Assembly: GCF_901709675.1 (NCBI RefSeq)
Contig: NC_051105.1
Coordinates: forward strand, 10,278,604 to 10,342,603
Reading direction: 5' to 3'
From: Syngnathus acus
Lineage: Eukaryota; Chordata; Actinopteri; Syngnathiformes; Syngnathidae
DNA length: 64,000 bases
Shown here: piece after piece, positions 1 through 11,876 of the stretch
Numbering within the stretch: the stretch's first letter is position 1
Layout of the letters: each line of letters starts with the position of its first letter
Program-made: the position numbers and the translations under genes
Notes under the pieces: model-generated
Told to the model about the DNA's origin: nothing
Database searches by the model: none
Seen by the model: the letters and a program-made list of their open reading frames with translations, nothing else

Positions 1-1330
1 TTGTGGCTGAAAATCTTTGTTTCAGTATGTTTTCCCAATGGCTCCTCTCGCTCATTGGCTATTCCATCCACATGTCTCCACGCTGCACCAATTTCATCTG
101 TCTCGCTCAAGTTCCATTTACAGTGTCCCTCATGGTGCCTCCAGCAGGACACTCTCTCTGTGGGGTCACTCGTGACCTGTGACAACAATTGTTAATATGT
201 TGATGTGGAACACTATGGGCTCAGGTGCTGTAGCGGCCTTGTATATCCCAACAACAGCAACAAAATGTCTTCAATTAGAAGAAAAAAAAACAGGGAAATA
301 TGTCAGTCTAATCTTTGGCATAGTGATTTTGCATTCGGATAGCTTTTAGGATATCAGATTGGTGTCTTTAACTTTGAAGTACGGTACTTGCAAATTGTTT
401 ATACCTTTCCAAAGTCTCCTGGAGTAAGACAGATATAGCTGAAAAGGTGTTTTTTTTCTTTTTCTAATGCTGTTGCCAATGGTCTGTGTTTACCTGACAC
501 TTGGATTGACAGTGAAGTGATTGGAAATATCCACCATTCACTGCTGTGAGCTCCTGAGTGCACAGAAAGTGCTTTTGTACTCTGGCTGTAATGGGCCAAG
601 TTTGAATTGAAGGTTGAGAGAAATAGCCTCACTGCGGCAGTGCACTTGGAGGAACTGACACACGCACACACACACAGAAAACTCGGAAGTGGGCTCCTGA
701 TAGCATCACAGGCAGGCAACAATAACATGCACACGCTCATTCCATTGGATTCTCACAATCTTATGTGCACAAGGGATATGGGGATGGAAGTCATTCAACA
801 TCAAGTTTATTTTTTCATGACTATGTTTGTCTATGCATGCATTCGACATTTAGATGGTGAATGTCAAAATGGGTGCACAAATGCTATAGCTGTTTATACT
901 TTATTTACACCTTGCAGTGATCATCTTTTTCTTTTTAAATAAATGGGTTTCAGATAACATAAATGCCATAACTCTCTGCAAGTGTTTTGAAAAGATCAAC
1001 AATCACTACTACAATATTCCTTGGAAGTCACAATGCCCAATCATTGTTTGGATATTTTACAGCCATGATTCCCAATGAGTTTGAGACCATCAGGTGCATT
1101 GCAGTTGATGATTATTTAATACAAATAACCTGTCCTTATTTAACTATCTATGCTGACGACATACAGTGACAAGCGAAATAACAAAATTATCTCCCACTAG
1201 GTGGCGGTACTTTAGTATCCACTTATGTGTGATTTTTAATTGTTGATTTTCCGTGAGATTTTTTTTTTAATGATATTGCCGTATTGTACCATATGTATCT
1301 TTGCTCAATAAAGGCTGGGAACCAATACAT
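1..1330 (+). other. Probable 3' UTR/end of an upstream plus-strand gene
   Basis: No convincing coding exon is visible here. A canonical AATAAA lies at 1307-1312 in AT-rich sequence, followed by a G/T-rich stretch (about 1335-1360), as expected at a plus-strand polyadenylation site. In the human syntenic block the gene next to SP3 on this side is OLA1, transcribed in the same direction as SP3, so this could be its 3' UTR. That identity is inferred from synteny only. Confidence 0.3.
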
Positions 1331-1539
1331 TAAATATTTGTGTTGGAATGTGCTTGTTTCAACTTTCCTGAGAGTTGGCAAACATTAGATGCTGCTTTCC
1401 CCATTTATTTCCTCGGGTTTAAATATACCTTCTGAATGTCTCTCTTTTGTTTTTTGATAGCGTGCACTCACTCACAAGTGAAATACTAATAACCATAATC
1501 GTACTGTTAAAGTGACAAAATGCAGAAGAGGAAAATAAT

Positions 1540-1833
1540 CTGCCACAGAATGATTGGTATGGTCGCTAGCGAATCAGCGTGCGACGCTTGAAAGTATCAA
1601 CCAATCAAATGCAGTATACGTAAAGCAAGGCGGAACTTGATGCGTATGACGCCAACGCTCCAGTCAACTGTGCAGGCCCCACCCTTTGTGTTGCTTACCG
1701 CCAGTCAATCAAAATAGAAACAAATCTTGACAGTTATCACCTATTTCTACGCGCCCGCCGTCAATAACTGACTACCGGTCATGTCGGGTTGGTTGTAGCT
1801 GCAAAAACTCTCCGTTTAACGGCAAGTCACGCC
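1540..1833 (+). promoter_or_regulatory. sp3: Probable sp3 promoter and 5' UTR
   Basis: This is the stretch directly before the sp3 start codon. It is richer in CpG than the flanks, has a CCAAT motif at 1601-1605, a second CAAT-like motif near 1705 and a CRE-like TGACGC near 1649. No TATA box is obvious, which fits a housekeeping CpG promoter. The transcription start site cannot be placed from sequence alone. Confidence 0.4.
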
Positions 1834-4800
1834 ATGACTGGTATGTAATTTCTCATCCAATTCCTCACCCACGTAAAGCTAACAAGCTAACAGGCATCCT
1901 CTGGCTAAATTAGCTTGCTGGTAGGCTAGCATGGATACGGCTAATCAGCGACTAAGTTAGCCGCTAACGCTGTGCTTGTAACTAACTGGGTTAGCGCATT
2001 TTAGACGCAAACGAATTTCCTCCGCACCATTTGAGGACTTTAGTAATCGCGTCCAGGCTGAATATTGTAAACTGCTACGCCCTTCGTTTGAGCGACGAGC
2101 TTTGTTGAGCTCCCGTTAGCTGTATTCGAACTCGTATGTTGTCCTTCACAGCGCCAGAACAACCCATGAAAGCAGACGAAATGGCTGCTTTGGACGTCAA
2201 CAGCAATCAGAGCAACTTTTTGCAACATGAAGACGGCACGGGCAATCAGGTGAGAGATCCTTGCGGTATTTTCGCACGACATGTGTATAGCTTGCGGCTC
2301 TGAGTTGGAAAGTTGGAGGGGTTTTGAACCCCTCAGACAACGCATCCTCTCAGGCGGTGCTAAAATCCCGCCTTCTTTCTTGCCTCCGGGTGACCGCCTG
2401 AAAATCTCCACCAGATGCAAACGTTACGCAAATGGTGTCTGAGGGGCTCAACAGAAGCATTTTATTTCCGAGCTACCCCCCATAAATTCACTTGTGTCAC
2501 ACGTCACTTTTGTCTATTTGGCCCACACTAATGGCCACTCAATTTCTCCCCCTTAAACTTGCACATGGTGGGTTAGGACATTGAGTCGTCGTCCCTCGAC
2601 CTGCTCGCGACCACCTGCACTAAGGTTGGCTCACCGGCATCAGAGGTGGACAGAGGTGCTGCCGCTGGTGTGGTAAGTCGGCCACCTCTGGTTAAGATGT
2701 TAGATTGAGAAGCATCAGATCATGCCAATTCCATCATAAGGCAGTTTTCCACCACAGGAACCAGCTCAATGGACAAGACAACCAAAATTTGCTCATTTGA
2801 AAGATCGTGCTTCAAAGGCCATCATTCGCAAACGACGTGCAAATCATTTAGGTGCCTGTGAGATTTTGCATGGATTTGCAATGTGTGTAATATCCATCTT
2901 TATTTCCTCTTAGGCTACAGATCAGACTTCTGCACAGCTTACAGTGTCTGATAAATGGGAGGTGTTAGCCCCCACCACGGCTGCAAAGGATGACTCCGGG
3001 ATACTCCAGATCCAAGGCCAAGGAATATTAACGTCAAATGGACAGTACGTTCTTCCTCTCCAGAGTTTGCAGAGTCCGCCGATTTTCGTGTCGTCGGGAA
3101 GCGACACTGCCTCTGCCAATTCAGTGCCTAGCATTCAGTACCAAGTAATCCCTCAGATTCAGACTACAGACGGACAACTGAGCTTCGCCACCACAGGGTT
3201 GGAGGGAGCAAATCTGAGTCAGGATGCGGCGGGACAGATTCAGATCTTACATGACGGTAGTCAAGGTCTGTGTGTGACCTCTGCTGCGAGCATCCTTACC
3301 AACAACCAGAGCCTCGTATCACAGACTGGGACTATGCATCAGATCCAGGGGATTTCTATCGGCAGCTCCGCGTTCAACAACCAGGCTCAGGTTGTTACCA
3401 ATGTGCCTGTGGGTTTGCCGGGGAACATCACTTTTGTTCCGATCAACAGCATAGACTTGGAGGCGCTAGGCCTATCCGGGGCCCAGACTATCGCCACGGG
3501 CGTCACTGCAGACGGCCAGCTAATCATGGCGGATCAACCGGGTAGCGGCTCTGAGAGTCAGGAGAAGACCGGCGACGGCCTCTCGCAGACATTATCAGCG
3601 AATGAGGTCAATGCTGAGCTTTTTGTGCCCACGTCTTCCTCCCAGCTGCACAATTCCACCGGCGAATCCAGCCTCCTGACCCAGGACACCTCGTTGTCGT
3701 CTGTGGCAACGCAGCGGTCCGACTCCAACGCCGGCTTCCAGCAGGGTTTCATCCAACAAACTCCAGAGCCGAACATCCAGGCGACGTCCGCTCCGCCCGT
3801 CGTCCAGCTGCAGCAGGTGCCCCTGCAGACCGCCAACGGGCAGGTGGTCCAATCGGTGGCTGCGGCCGGCCAAGGCGTGCAAAACCTTCAGCTTATCAAC
3901 CCCGGGACCTTCATCATCCAAGCCCAGACGGTGACCCCGTCAGGCCAGATCCAGTGGCAGACCTTCCAGGTGCAAGGTGTGCAGAACCTGCAAAACCTTC
4001 AGCTTCCCACCACTGGCTCTCAGCAGATCACTCTGGCTCCCGTCCAGACCCTCTCACTGGGGTCCAATCCGGTCGGCGTCAACACTGGTCAGATGCCCAA
4101 CATACAAACAGTGACAGTCAACTCAGTGGCGCAACAGCAAGGAAATGCAGACATGCCAAGAGGTACACTCTTCACCGCATACGATATTGTACATGTGATA
4201 AGAGCTCCAATGCCAAGCAAGTCTGTTTCTACGCAGAGGATAAGGCTCAATTTTGAACAACAATGTCAATGTCTGCTCGTTGTGTAGCTAATTAATTACA
4301 TGCACAATAAACACAAATTTATTCGGGATTGAGGGACTATTGACTGGGCCGATTATCGACGTCAAGGAAGTTTGATGAATATGATGAAACTTACTGTTTT
4401 GACCTCTGGAGCTTCCTGAACTTTGTTAGAAATTTTAAACACCAATGTCAATAGTCCGGGATAATATGTTTAAAGATATTTATAAGTTATTAGTTGGAGT
4501 TTGTATGTTTGTTTTTGTTTTTTTCACTTTTACTTGCAAAAAACAAATTGTAAGTCAACATTCTGAGAGTTTTTTTTTTTTTTGTATCTCAAAATATTCA
4601 ACCATTTTTATGATGTCATCATTCTTACATTCACATAGCACATAGCCTGAATGCAACTGTGGCTTTTCTGCACTCTCCAGACATCCGGATAAAGGAGGAG
4701 CCAGACTCAGCGGAGTGGCAGCTAAGCTCCGATTCCACCCTAAACACCAGCGATCTGTCCCACCTTCAGGTCAGGCTAGTGGAGGACGAGGAGTATATTG

Positions 4801-5535
4801 GCCTGGGAGGCAAAAGGCTACGTCGGGTGGCCTGCACTTGCCCTAACTGTAAAGAATCTGGTGGGAGGTGAGGATTTGACTTCCAAAACCCGGCGCGGGC
4901 TTTTTGTAAACAAACGTCCCGGGATGCTCATTGCGCTGGTCTGCGTTCCTCAGGGGATCCGGCATGGGGAAGAAGAAGCAGCACATCTGCCACATCACAG
5001 GCTGCGGCAAAGTCTATGGAAAGACGTCACACCTGCGAGCACACTTGCGTTGGCATTCCGGAGAGCGACCTTTTGTCTGCACTTGGATGTACTGCGGGAA
5101 AAGGTTCACGCGCAGCGACGAGCTGCAGAGACATCGGAGAACACACACAGGTGCCACACCCACTCGCAAAAAAAGAATTCAAACAGGGGTGTGTAGACTT
5201 TTTATCACCACTGAATGTCAAACTTCATTTATTGTTTGGCAGGCGAGAAGAAGTTCGTGTGCCCGGAATGTTCCAAGCGCTTCATGAGAAGCGACCACCT
5301 GGCCAAGCACATCAAAACCCACCAGAACAAAAAAGGCGTGAACTCCGGCAGCACCATGGTGACGTCGCTGGAGTCGGCGGGCTCCTCGGACAGCCTCATC
5401 ACCACGCCGGGCGGGACCACGCTCATCCTCACCAACATCCAGCAGGGCTCCAACAACGCCCAGGACATCCTGGCCAACGCCGAGATCCCCCTGCAACTCG
5501 TCACCACCTTAGCGGCCAGCGAAGTCATGGAGTGA
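1834..5535 (+). CDS. sp3: Transcription factor Sp3 (seven coding exons)
   Basis: Nuclear GC/GT-box-binding transcription factor of the Sp/KLF family. Coding exons: 1834-1840, 2152-2249, 2577-2672, 2914-4162, 4681-4867, 4954-5150, 5243-5535; these sum to 2127 nt, giving 708 aa. The N-terminus has the Sp3-type MAALDV motif. Exon 4 encodes the glutamine-rich activation domains. Exon 5 begins with IKEE (Lys about 488), the SUMO acceptor motif of the Sp3 inhibitory domain, then the Btd-box CxCPxC. Three C2H2 fingers follow at about 558-580, 588-610 and 618-638, linked by TGE-type linkers. The C-terminus ends in EVME, close to the human ETME end. Sp3 is preferred over Sp1 because of the MTAPE start, IKEE and this C-terminus. 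The a or b teleost paralogue cannot be decided. Confidence 0.96.
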
Positions 5536-5630
5536 TTTGACGCGACGCTTGCACAAACTCACGCGGCGGGCGCCATTCTCGTATACTCCTTCCCGTTTTT
5601 TTTTTATTCCAGTTTAGAAGAAAAAAACTA

Positions 5631-5636
5631 AATAAA
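5631..5636 (+). terminator. sp3: AATAAA polyadenylation signal of sp3
   Basis: A canonical AATAAA lies about 95 bp after the sp3 stop codon and is the first one in the 3' UTR. Longer 3' UTR forms reaching further right cannot be excluded. Confidence 0.45.
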
Positions 5637-5639
5637 TGA

Positions 5640-6960
5640 AATAATGATATATATTTTACCATTTTAAAAGAGAAAGTCCGCTCTGCTGTGAAGTGGAGTT
5701 AAGAATAGAAGAAGACATTGCAGTAATTACACAAGGAAATGCCTTATTTTGTACGACGTAGTGTAGTGCAGGTATAGGGTGCCCTCAATCAACCATGTCA
5801 ATCATGTTTTTCCACCTTTTCTTATCGTCACCTTATGTCCTTCTTTGCCTCACCCCCAAGTCAAATGTACCCTAAATTACTGTCTTTGATGCAAATGTAT
5901 TTAAATTGCTCTTTTTTTTTTTTTTTTTTCTTCCCCGTCTTTTGTGAAGATGCATTTTCCTCACAGCTTCCGGTTAAGCAATTCTCACTGCAGTTTCTTG
6001 GGTGGAAACAACAATTTTTCTAACTTAATTTTAGAAGGACCAACATTTCAATGGATCATTAGATATTTTGGAGCAGATCGTTATGTTGGCAGCATAAATG
6101 CGTTTTGTAAAGAACAAGATCTTTTGTAAGCCATCTTTGGTGAGAGTTGCCAAATTTGCCTCAGGGTGAGTTTTAACTGCATCGTAACACAAGTGTAGAT
6201 TGAAAATATCCCCTGTAACGTCTCGATTTTGGAGACAAATCCTTTCAGATGGACCAAAAGCTCAGAAGAAAGACAGCGCTCATTGCGTAATTAGCCAGGT
6301 CACGTCTTTATTTTTCCCCCATTTGATGATGCTTGCTTCTTTTATTGAATCATCTCAGCTGTGCAATTCACAATCAGTCCAATTTAAGTGTAAATGTCAT
6401 TTTGAAGGTGGTACTTTGAATTTTGAACAGCACTGTCTTCATCGTGAACTATTGTCGGCGTCCGTGTCAGCAAATCTCTATTTGTATAGATTTTTATAAG
6501 AAATATGTTGCATTCCCATAGTCAACGTTCTTATTTCTGCCCCCGACTCGAAAGAAATAGGTGAAATTAGTTATATAACTTTTTATATATATATAAGTAT
6601 ACATTGTCCTCTTCAGCTGACACACAGCTCGTTGTGTACTAAGATTTGCAGTTTTTACTTGTTTAGAACTGTACAAAAAACTGTCTATAATGTCATTATA
6701 AAGATTTCTGTTACACTCAAATCTCAACGGAAAGCTTTTTCTGTGTGTGTGTGTGTGTGTGTTTCCTAATTTGAACTTGAATTGCAACCGTACATTATTT
6801 TCCTTTCTTGGAGTTTTCATTAGTAACTTTGCAGCCTCCTTTCCGACTGTGTGTTCCAGCAGATGTCACTGCAGCCAAGGGAGCAACCAAGCCCTGCTTG
6901 ACCCTTTGACCTTCCCTCCGCTGGGTTGCAAAGACCAAGTCAGAAGTCGACTGAGGCGAG
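5640..6960. other. Non-coding: sp3 3' flank
   Basis: AT-rich sequence with T-tracts and a (TG)n microsatellite at 6742-6762. The ORFs here are short and unlike known proteins. Part may belong to a longer sp3 3' UTR. Confidence 0.4.
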
Positions 6961-8664
6961 ATGGAGGTTGAAAACATCAGGAGTATAATGGATGAAGAAA
7001 GTCTCATAACTTTGAACACAACCGGCAGGGGTAAGTGAGTACACCTGTGAATTCACCCATTCATCACTGTTTGAAATTTCAAGTAAGTAAGAACCATTTT
7101 GTTTTGTTGACCACTTAAGTTTTGCTAATTCTTTGCAAAGTTAGCTTGTAGTCAAACACTACCAATTAAACCTTATCGCTATCACTTGCTTTTAAATATT
7201 GTGTCCTAAAATGAGCACAAGTGATTTAAAAAAAAAAAAAAAAGACTGTCACTAGATTTTACTGTGTATGACCATAATTAAAAAATAGTTGATGAAAAAC
7301 TTTATGGGGTAAATCAGCATGCTTTTTTTTGTGTTCGTGTCAGAAAATAAAAAGCAAGTGAAATGGTGTCGCCTGTTAAAGAGGCCTCTTCCCCCCCCCC
7401 CCCCCCCTCGTTTCATTTGCATAATTTAATGAATCCAAGTCATTGTAATGCAATGCCAAGTGCAGCAAGAACATAGAATGACAGTTTGAGTTAATGAAAT
7501 GTGTTAACGGTATCATCATTTACTTGTATGTTAATTAGTCCAATTAATTTCCCTTGCTCTGTAATCTGAATATTGTAATAATCTTTGCTCCCCTGAAGGA
7601 ATGAAATCCACCATGCACACACCTCTGGGACAATCTGCACCAAACATCGTGCCTTACCCACTTCAACTGGACGCGCACTTGGCATGTGAGCTCCTTTGAT
7701 CAATTATCATTACTTATAATATTATTAGTCTTTGCATTGTGTTTGTTGCGCTTGGCAGAAATCACAGCGAAAGACGGAGAGCCGCTTGACATCATTTGTA
7801 TACTTCACGACGTCCTAATGTTTTTTTTCTCACCGCCTAGCTAGCTAGCCGTTGACAAATAAACTGACGATCTTGCTGCCATAAGTGTTGAAGAACTTGA
7901 GACCATTTCACACCCAAAATTTACAGCGGATACAGTAAGTACATTTTGCTATGTGGTTTCCTGAAAATAAAATACCCTGTAAAGTGAAGTCATAAGTTTG
8001 TGGGAGATAGCTCAGTGCTCGAGCAGCTAGCAAGGCATACGTAGCACGCAATTTTCAGGTCATTTACAATCGACATGAAAAAGCTTTTTTCTTGCATATT
8101 CTTAGTGTGATTTACTTTTCTTTTTTTCTTCCAAATCGGAAGGACATTTCGCAGCAATATAGAATTCAGCATAACGCTATCCAACCTTGTCTGCACCGTT
8201 GGTGCAAATGACATAGTTCGTTCTACTGTCCCTTATATACAAAACACTTGAGAGATGAAAGCGGCTTTGTCTCCATTTGAGTCCAGTTTTCGCCCAGTCG
8301 TAGCAAGATAGGCCTGCAATTTGGCCAAATGACTATTATTTTCCTTTCTCAAGGAACAAGTACAGCCCAATGGATTGTTACAACACAGCTGCAGTCATGC
8401 ACTGCATATGTTTTGTGTATAAAGCACCTCTCGAGATTTACAGAATCTTTGCATGTAGACTGAGTGTATCCATCCAAGTGGAGTTTAACAGTTTTTTTTT
8501 TAATCATCAGGATTGAAGGGTGTCCTTTTTTGGTGCCCATTCTTGCCCTTGATCAACCGCACAAGGCAGACAGTAGCACTGATCATTTTCCCCTGGCGAG
8601 GAAACCCAGCATGGATCAACTCAATAACCCGATATCCTCCTTCGACTCAATGTGGACAATTTAG
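6961..8664 (+). CDS. Possible small four-exon gene, unidentified
   Basis: I do not recognise this product, and it may be chance. Four segments with splice-like borders join in one frame: 6961-7030 (starts MEVENIRSIMDEE, donor GTAAGT), about 7600-7690 (acceptor after a CT-rich tract, donor GTGAGC), about 7890-7935 (donor GTAAGT) and about 8512-8664 (acceptor ATCAG, ends DSMWTI then TAG). The predicted product is about 118 aa. Support: phase agreement at three junctions and two strong GTAAGT donors. Against: no recognised domain, a weak third acceptor, and no gene expected here from the human synteny. Confidence 0.2.
7391..7407. repeat. Poly-C tract (17 bp)
   Basis: An uninterrupted homopolymer of C in the sp3-cdca7 interval. 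Confidence 0.8.
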
Positions 8665-10628
8665 CGCCAGGTCAGCACCTTTCTCTCTCTTTTTAAATCT
8701 CACAGACAATTTGGTGACCTCCCCCTTGAAGCACTGACAGGTCCAAAAGGAAACAAACACAATTGTAGCGCTAGCAAAAAGCGATGTGACCGTGCGTTCG
8801 AGTCTCGATTTCTCAAGGTGATACCTGGTGTGGGACGAGGAGAGGCCGGGGGGTGCTATTATGCAAACTCGATATCCAGCATGCTTGCAGATGACATTTT
8901 TCATGTATTTTCAGTCACTGTCATACAGTCCCGTTTGAATTGCTGTGGTTACAAATCGTTTCCCATCATCCTGTCGCGTGGCAAGGTGCCGACCGGCTTC
9001 GAATTAAACACTCGTTTTAGCCGGGGGGGGATTACGGCCCCCACTCCTCCTTTTTCAAGGATGAAATTCAAATCGGATCAATCTTCATTGTAGAATTTCC
9101 GCCCTGCTGTTTTGCATTTACTGTCAGCCGCATCCAGCTGTGAAAATTGAATCGACAACAATATCCCACATGATGATGTCCATTGTGTCTGTCTATTTTT
9201 ACTGACGAGACAATTGCGCAAGATTATGTAGAGACGCTACCTTGTAGTTTCCACCGCTATGCAGAATAACTTTCCTTCATCGCTCACCTCAAGGTCAAAC
9301 CCGACAGCCACGTTTCAACTCTCTCGAATTGAAGCGGAGCCGAGCAGTATGTTTTTCTTTTCTATGACGAGAGCAAAAGCCGTTAGCATTACTCAGCCTA
9401 TCGGAAGAGAATTTCGGATGACAGCCAGGAGACATTTTTGTGTCTGGAAATGTGCATTAAACGGTGTCAACAACATCCGCAGAGGTCGCTGCAGAGTTCC
9501 GTCCCCCCCCACCCCCCGCCCACCCCCCGTCGAGTACGAGCTGACAAGAATCTACACGGGCGCATGACGGCTCTGTGGCAGCTTTGACAAAGGTATGCGC
9601 GCGGGATGTCAGTGGAGCTGATGTGCCGCAGAGACAATAATGTACATATCATTTTCCTCCCCGACTGATTGAAGACTGTAATCTGTGCTGGACTTTTCCT
9701 TTGATTACACATGTCTGAGAGAGCCAAACAAAGACTGCTAGCACTGGGCTCATCCCAGGCTTTTCAGCCTTCAAGTGGACTCGAGTCCGCCTCGAAGGCG
9801 AGCTCAATTTTAGTCCCATTTATATTTTGGTCAGATGGAACGCATCTGGCAGACGCTGGTCAAACAGCGGCTATCTTCAAGATGATACTGGAACTGAGAT
9901 GTGAGCGGCACACAAGGTCAACCCAATGTCATTCTTTACACATATCTTGCTTTCGAGAAAATTTGACTTTCAACTGTAGCTCTAGAGCTGGAAGCTCCAA
10001 GTTTAGTCCTTTTGCTACTTTACGGTAAAATCTTGATGCGGGGAAAAAAAAAACTGATATTTTCCATGAATCAAAACAAACGGCTTCTATCAAATTGTTA
10101 CGTCTCAGGCCACCATTATCTGTTTTTATTAAGGATCAAATGCCATGTTGTTTGCGTACATTGATCCACTTTCAGCCCACTCGGAAAAGAAATCTCAGCA
10201 AGCGGAATGAACCTTTGCGATGCGTCTTCATGTAAAAATGGGAGCGATTTCGCTGTTGACAATAGGTCAGCGCTCTACAGAAGGTACCTCGCACATTACA
10301 AGCTTGCTCTCGGGGGAGCGGTAATGGGTTCTGGGCAATTGAACAGCCTGCTATGCTTTAGTGCACCTGTACTGAGTTGGAGCTGTCATCATTAGCACTT
10401 CCTCCAACATTCGCCCTCACTTACGTCCATGGCTCACCGCCGGCGGACATTTTAACCTCTTGTTGTGCGTCCGCTCAGTCAAAACTCGAGTCAGTGAATG
10501 TTTCCGGTATAATCTATGGCGATGAATGGAGTTTGGCCTGTTTGCTAAGCGCTTTGTTAGTTATTGTCTACTTCTTGGTTCATAGAGAAACGTGAACAAT
10601 CGGGTAAACAGTCAGGTTCCATTGCTAC

Positions 10629-10790
10629 TAGGGCTGAACGATTTTGGGAAATAAAAATTTTTTTTTTTCCCCTCAATATTGCAGTTGTGTTTAATTGTAA
10701 ACTAATTAGATTGGTAAAATTGTGTTAAAAGAAAAAAAATAACCCCACGTGTGCACTGACCAATAATGTAGGCGTGTGGAAAAAAAAAAT
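10629..10790 (+). mobile_element. Degenerate hAT-like terminal fragment
   Basis: Begins TAGGGCTGAACGATT and continues into A/T-rich sequence. This GGGCTGAACGATT end is a common terminus of non-autonomous elements in fish. An inverted match ends near 15901, but no matching target-site duplication is visible, so the two are probably separate fragments. Confidence 0.3.
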
Positions 10791-11815
10791 TGACTAATTT
10801 GTGACATAGGAGGTTTTGACACCACTACCAAAAATTCCCACGGACCCACCAAAATTAAGTCGTTTTTTTTTGTTTTGTTTTTTTAATTTAGTCCCAATTG
10901 CTACTCAAGCAAAATTAATTGCTGTATCTGGCCATCCTCACCCGAAAAAGATCTTTTGACATAACATTTCCCGTCCAATTTTACTGCTCTGAGACTTCGG
11001 CAAGACTCATGTTGCGTCTTCTTGCTTTTCAACAACCCTCTGCCCAAGACGACTTGTTTGACATCATCCGCAAGACGTCATAATAGTCATTTAATCCTCC
11101 TTTAAATAATTGCAGCGCCACTCACGATTGGACTTCAAAGCGTTTCTGCCGCGTTGTCGCTCTTGACGGACTCATCCGAGCACACGCTGGGGTAGAGGCG
11201 CCCATCATGGCCTCATCATGGCGAGCGTGGCAGCCTCCCTCCTGACAAGCAGATGTTTGCCGCTTCCTCCTCCCACACATTTCTTCTTACATCAGCATCC
11301 CAAACGAGCGCCTTTTGAAAAACGAAGCAGAGCAAAAAAGTTTACATTGTGCCAGAAAAAGGAAATGGAAATTACGGGCAGTGTCGGATAATTGAGCTTG
11401 TCGCCAGAGACACGCTAATAACAGACAGATGCGCACGACTTGTCAGTCCGTCCCCGCCGTGACAGACTCTCTTGTGTTGAAGAGCTTTTTTCGAGGGAAA
11501 ATTGTTCCACGCAAACGCCGTCGTTATTACAAGCCAGCAAGGCAGCTCGCCTGCGTGTACTCGATTCTGCTTGAAGTGACAGAATCCAATTGACCGGCAC
11601 ATATTCATGCACTTTATTTTCTTTATTCTCCAGCAACAATGCAGATAATTACGGCACCGAGTAAAAACCCAAAATGGAATTTCATTGTGTCCCGTGGAAA
11701 CAATGGCGATGCTGTCTCGGCAACTCGTCTGCTGACGTTGTAACGACCGGGAGGTAAGACAAGCCGCAATCTGGCTTGGAAGCGCATTGATTTTCACATA
11801 GTCCAACCATTTTTA

Positions 11816-11876
11816 TACTTCTGTACAGCCCGAAGTCAACTGGGTTAGGCTCCAGCACAACCTCGACCCAGAAGAT
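11816..11876 (+). mobile_element. SINE-like 3' fragment
   Basis: The segment around GGGTTAGGCTCCAGCACAAC matches the 3' part of the full-length repeat at 38940-39313 (GGATAGGCTCCAGCAC followed by CGACCC). It is a truncated, diverged copy. Confidence 0.5.

Noticed and set aside
3558-3921. Overlapping antisense ORFs across the Q-rich part of sp3
   Set aside because: Shadows of sp3 exon 4, with no start context or homology.
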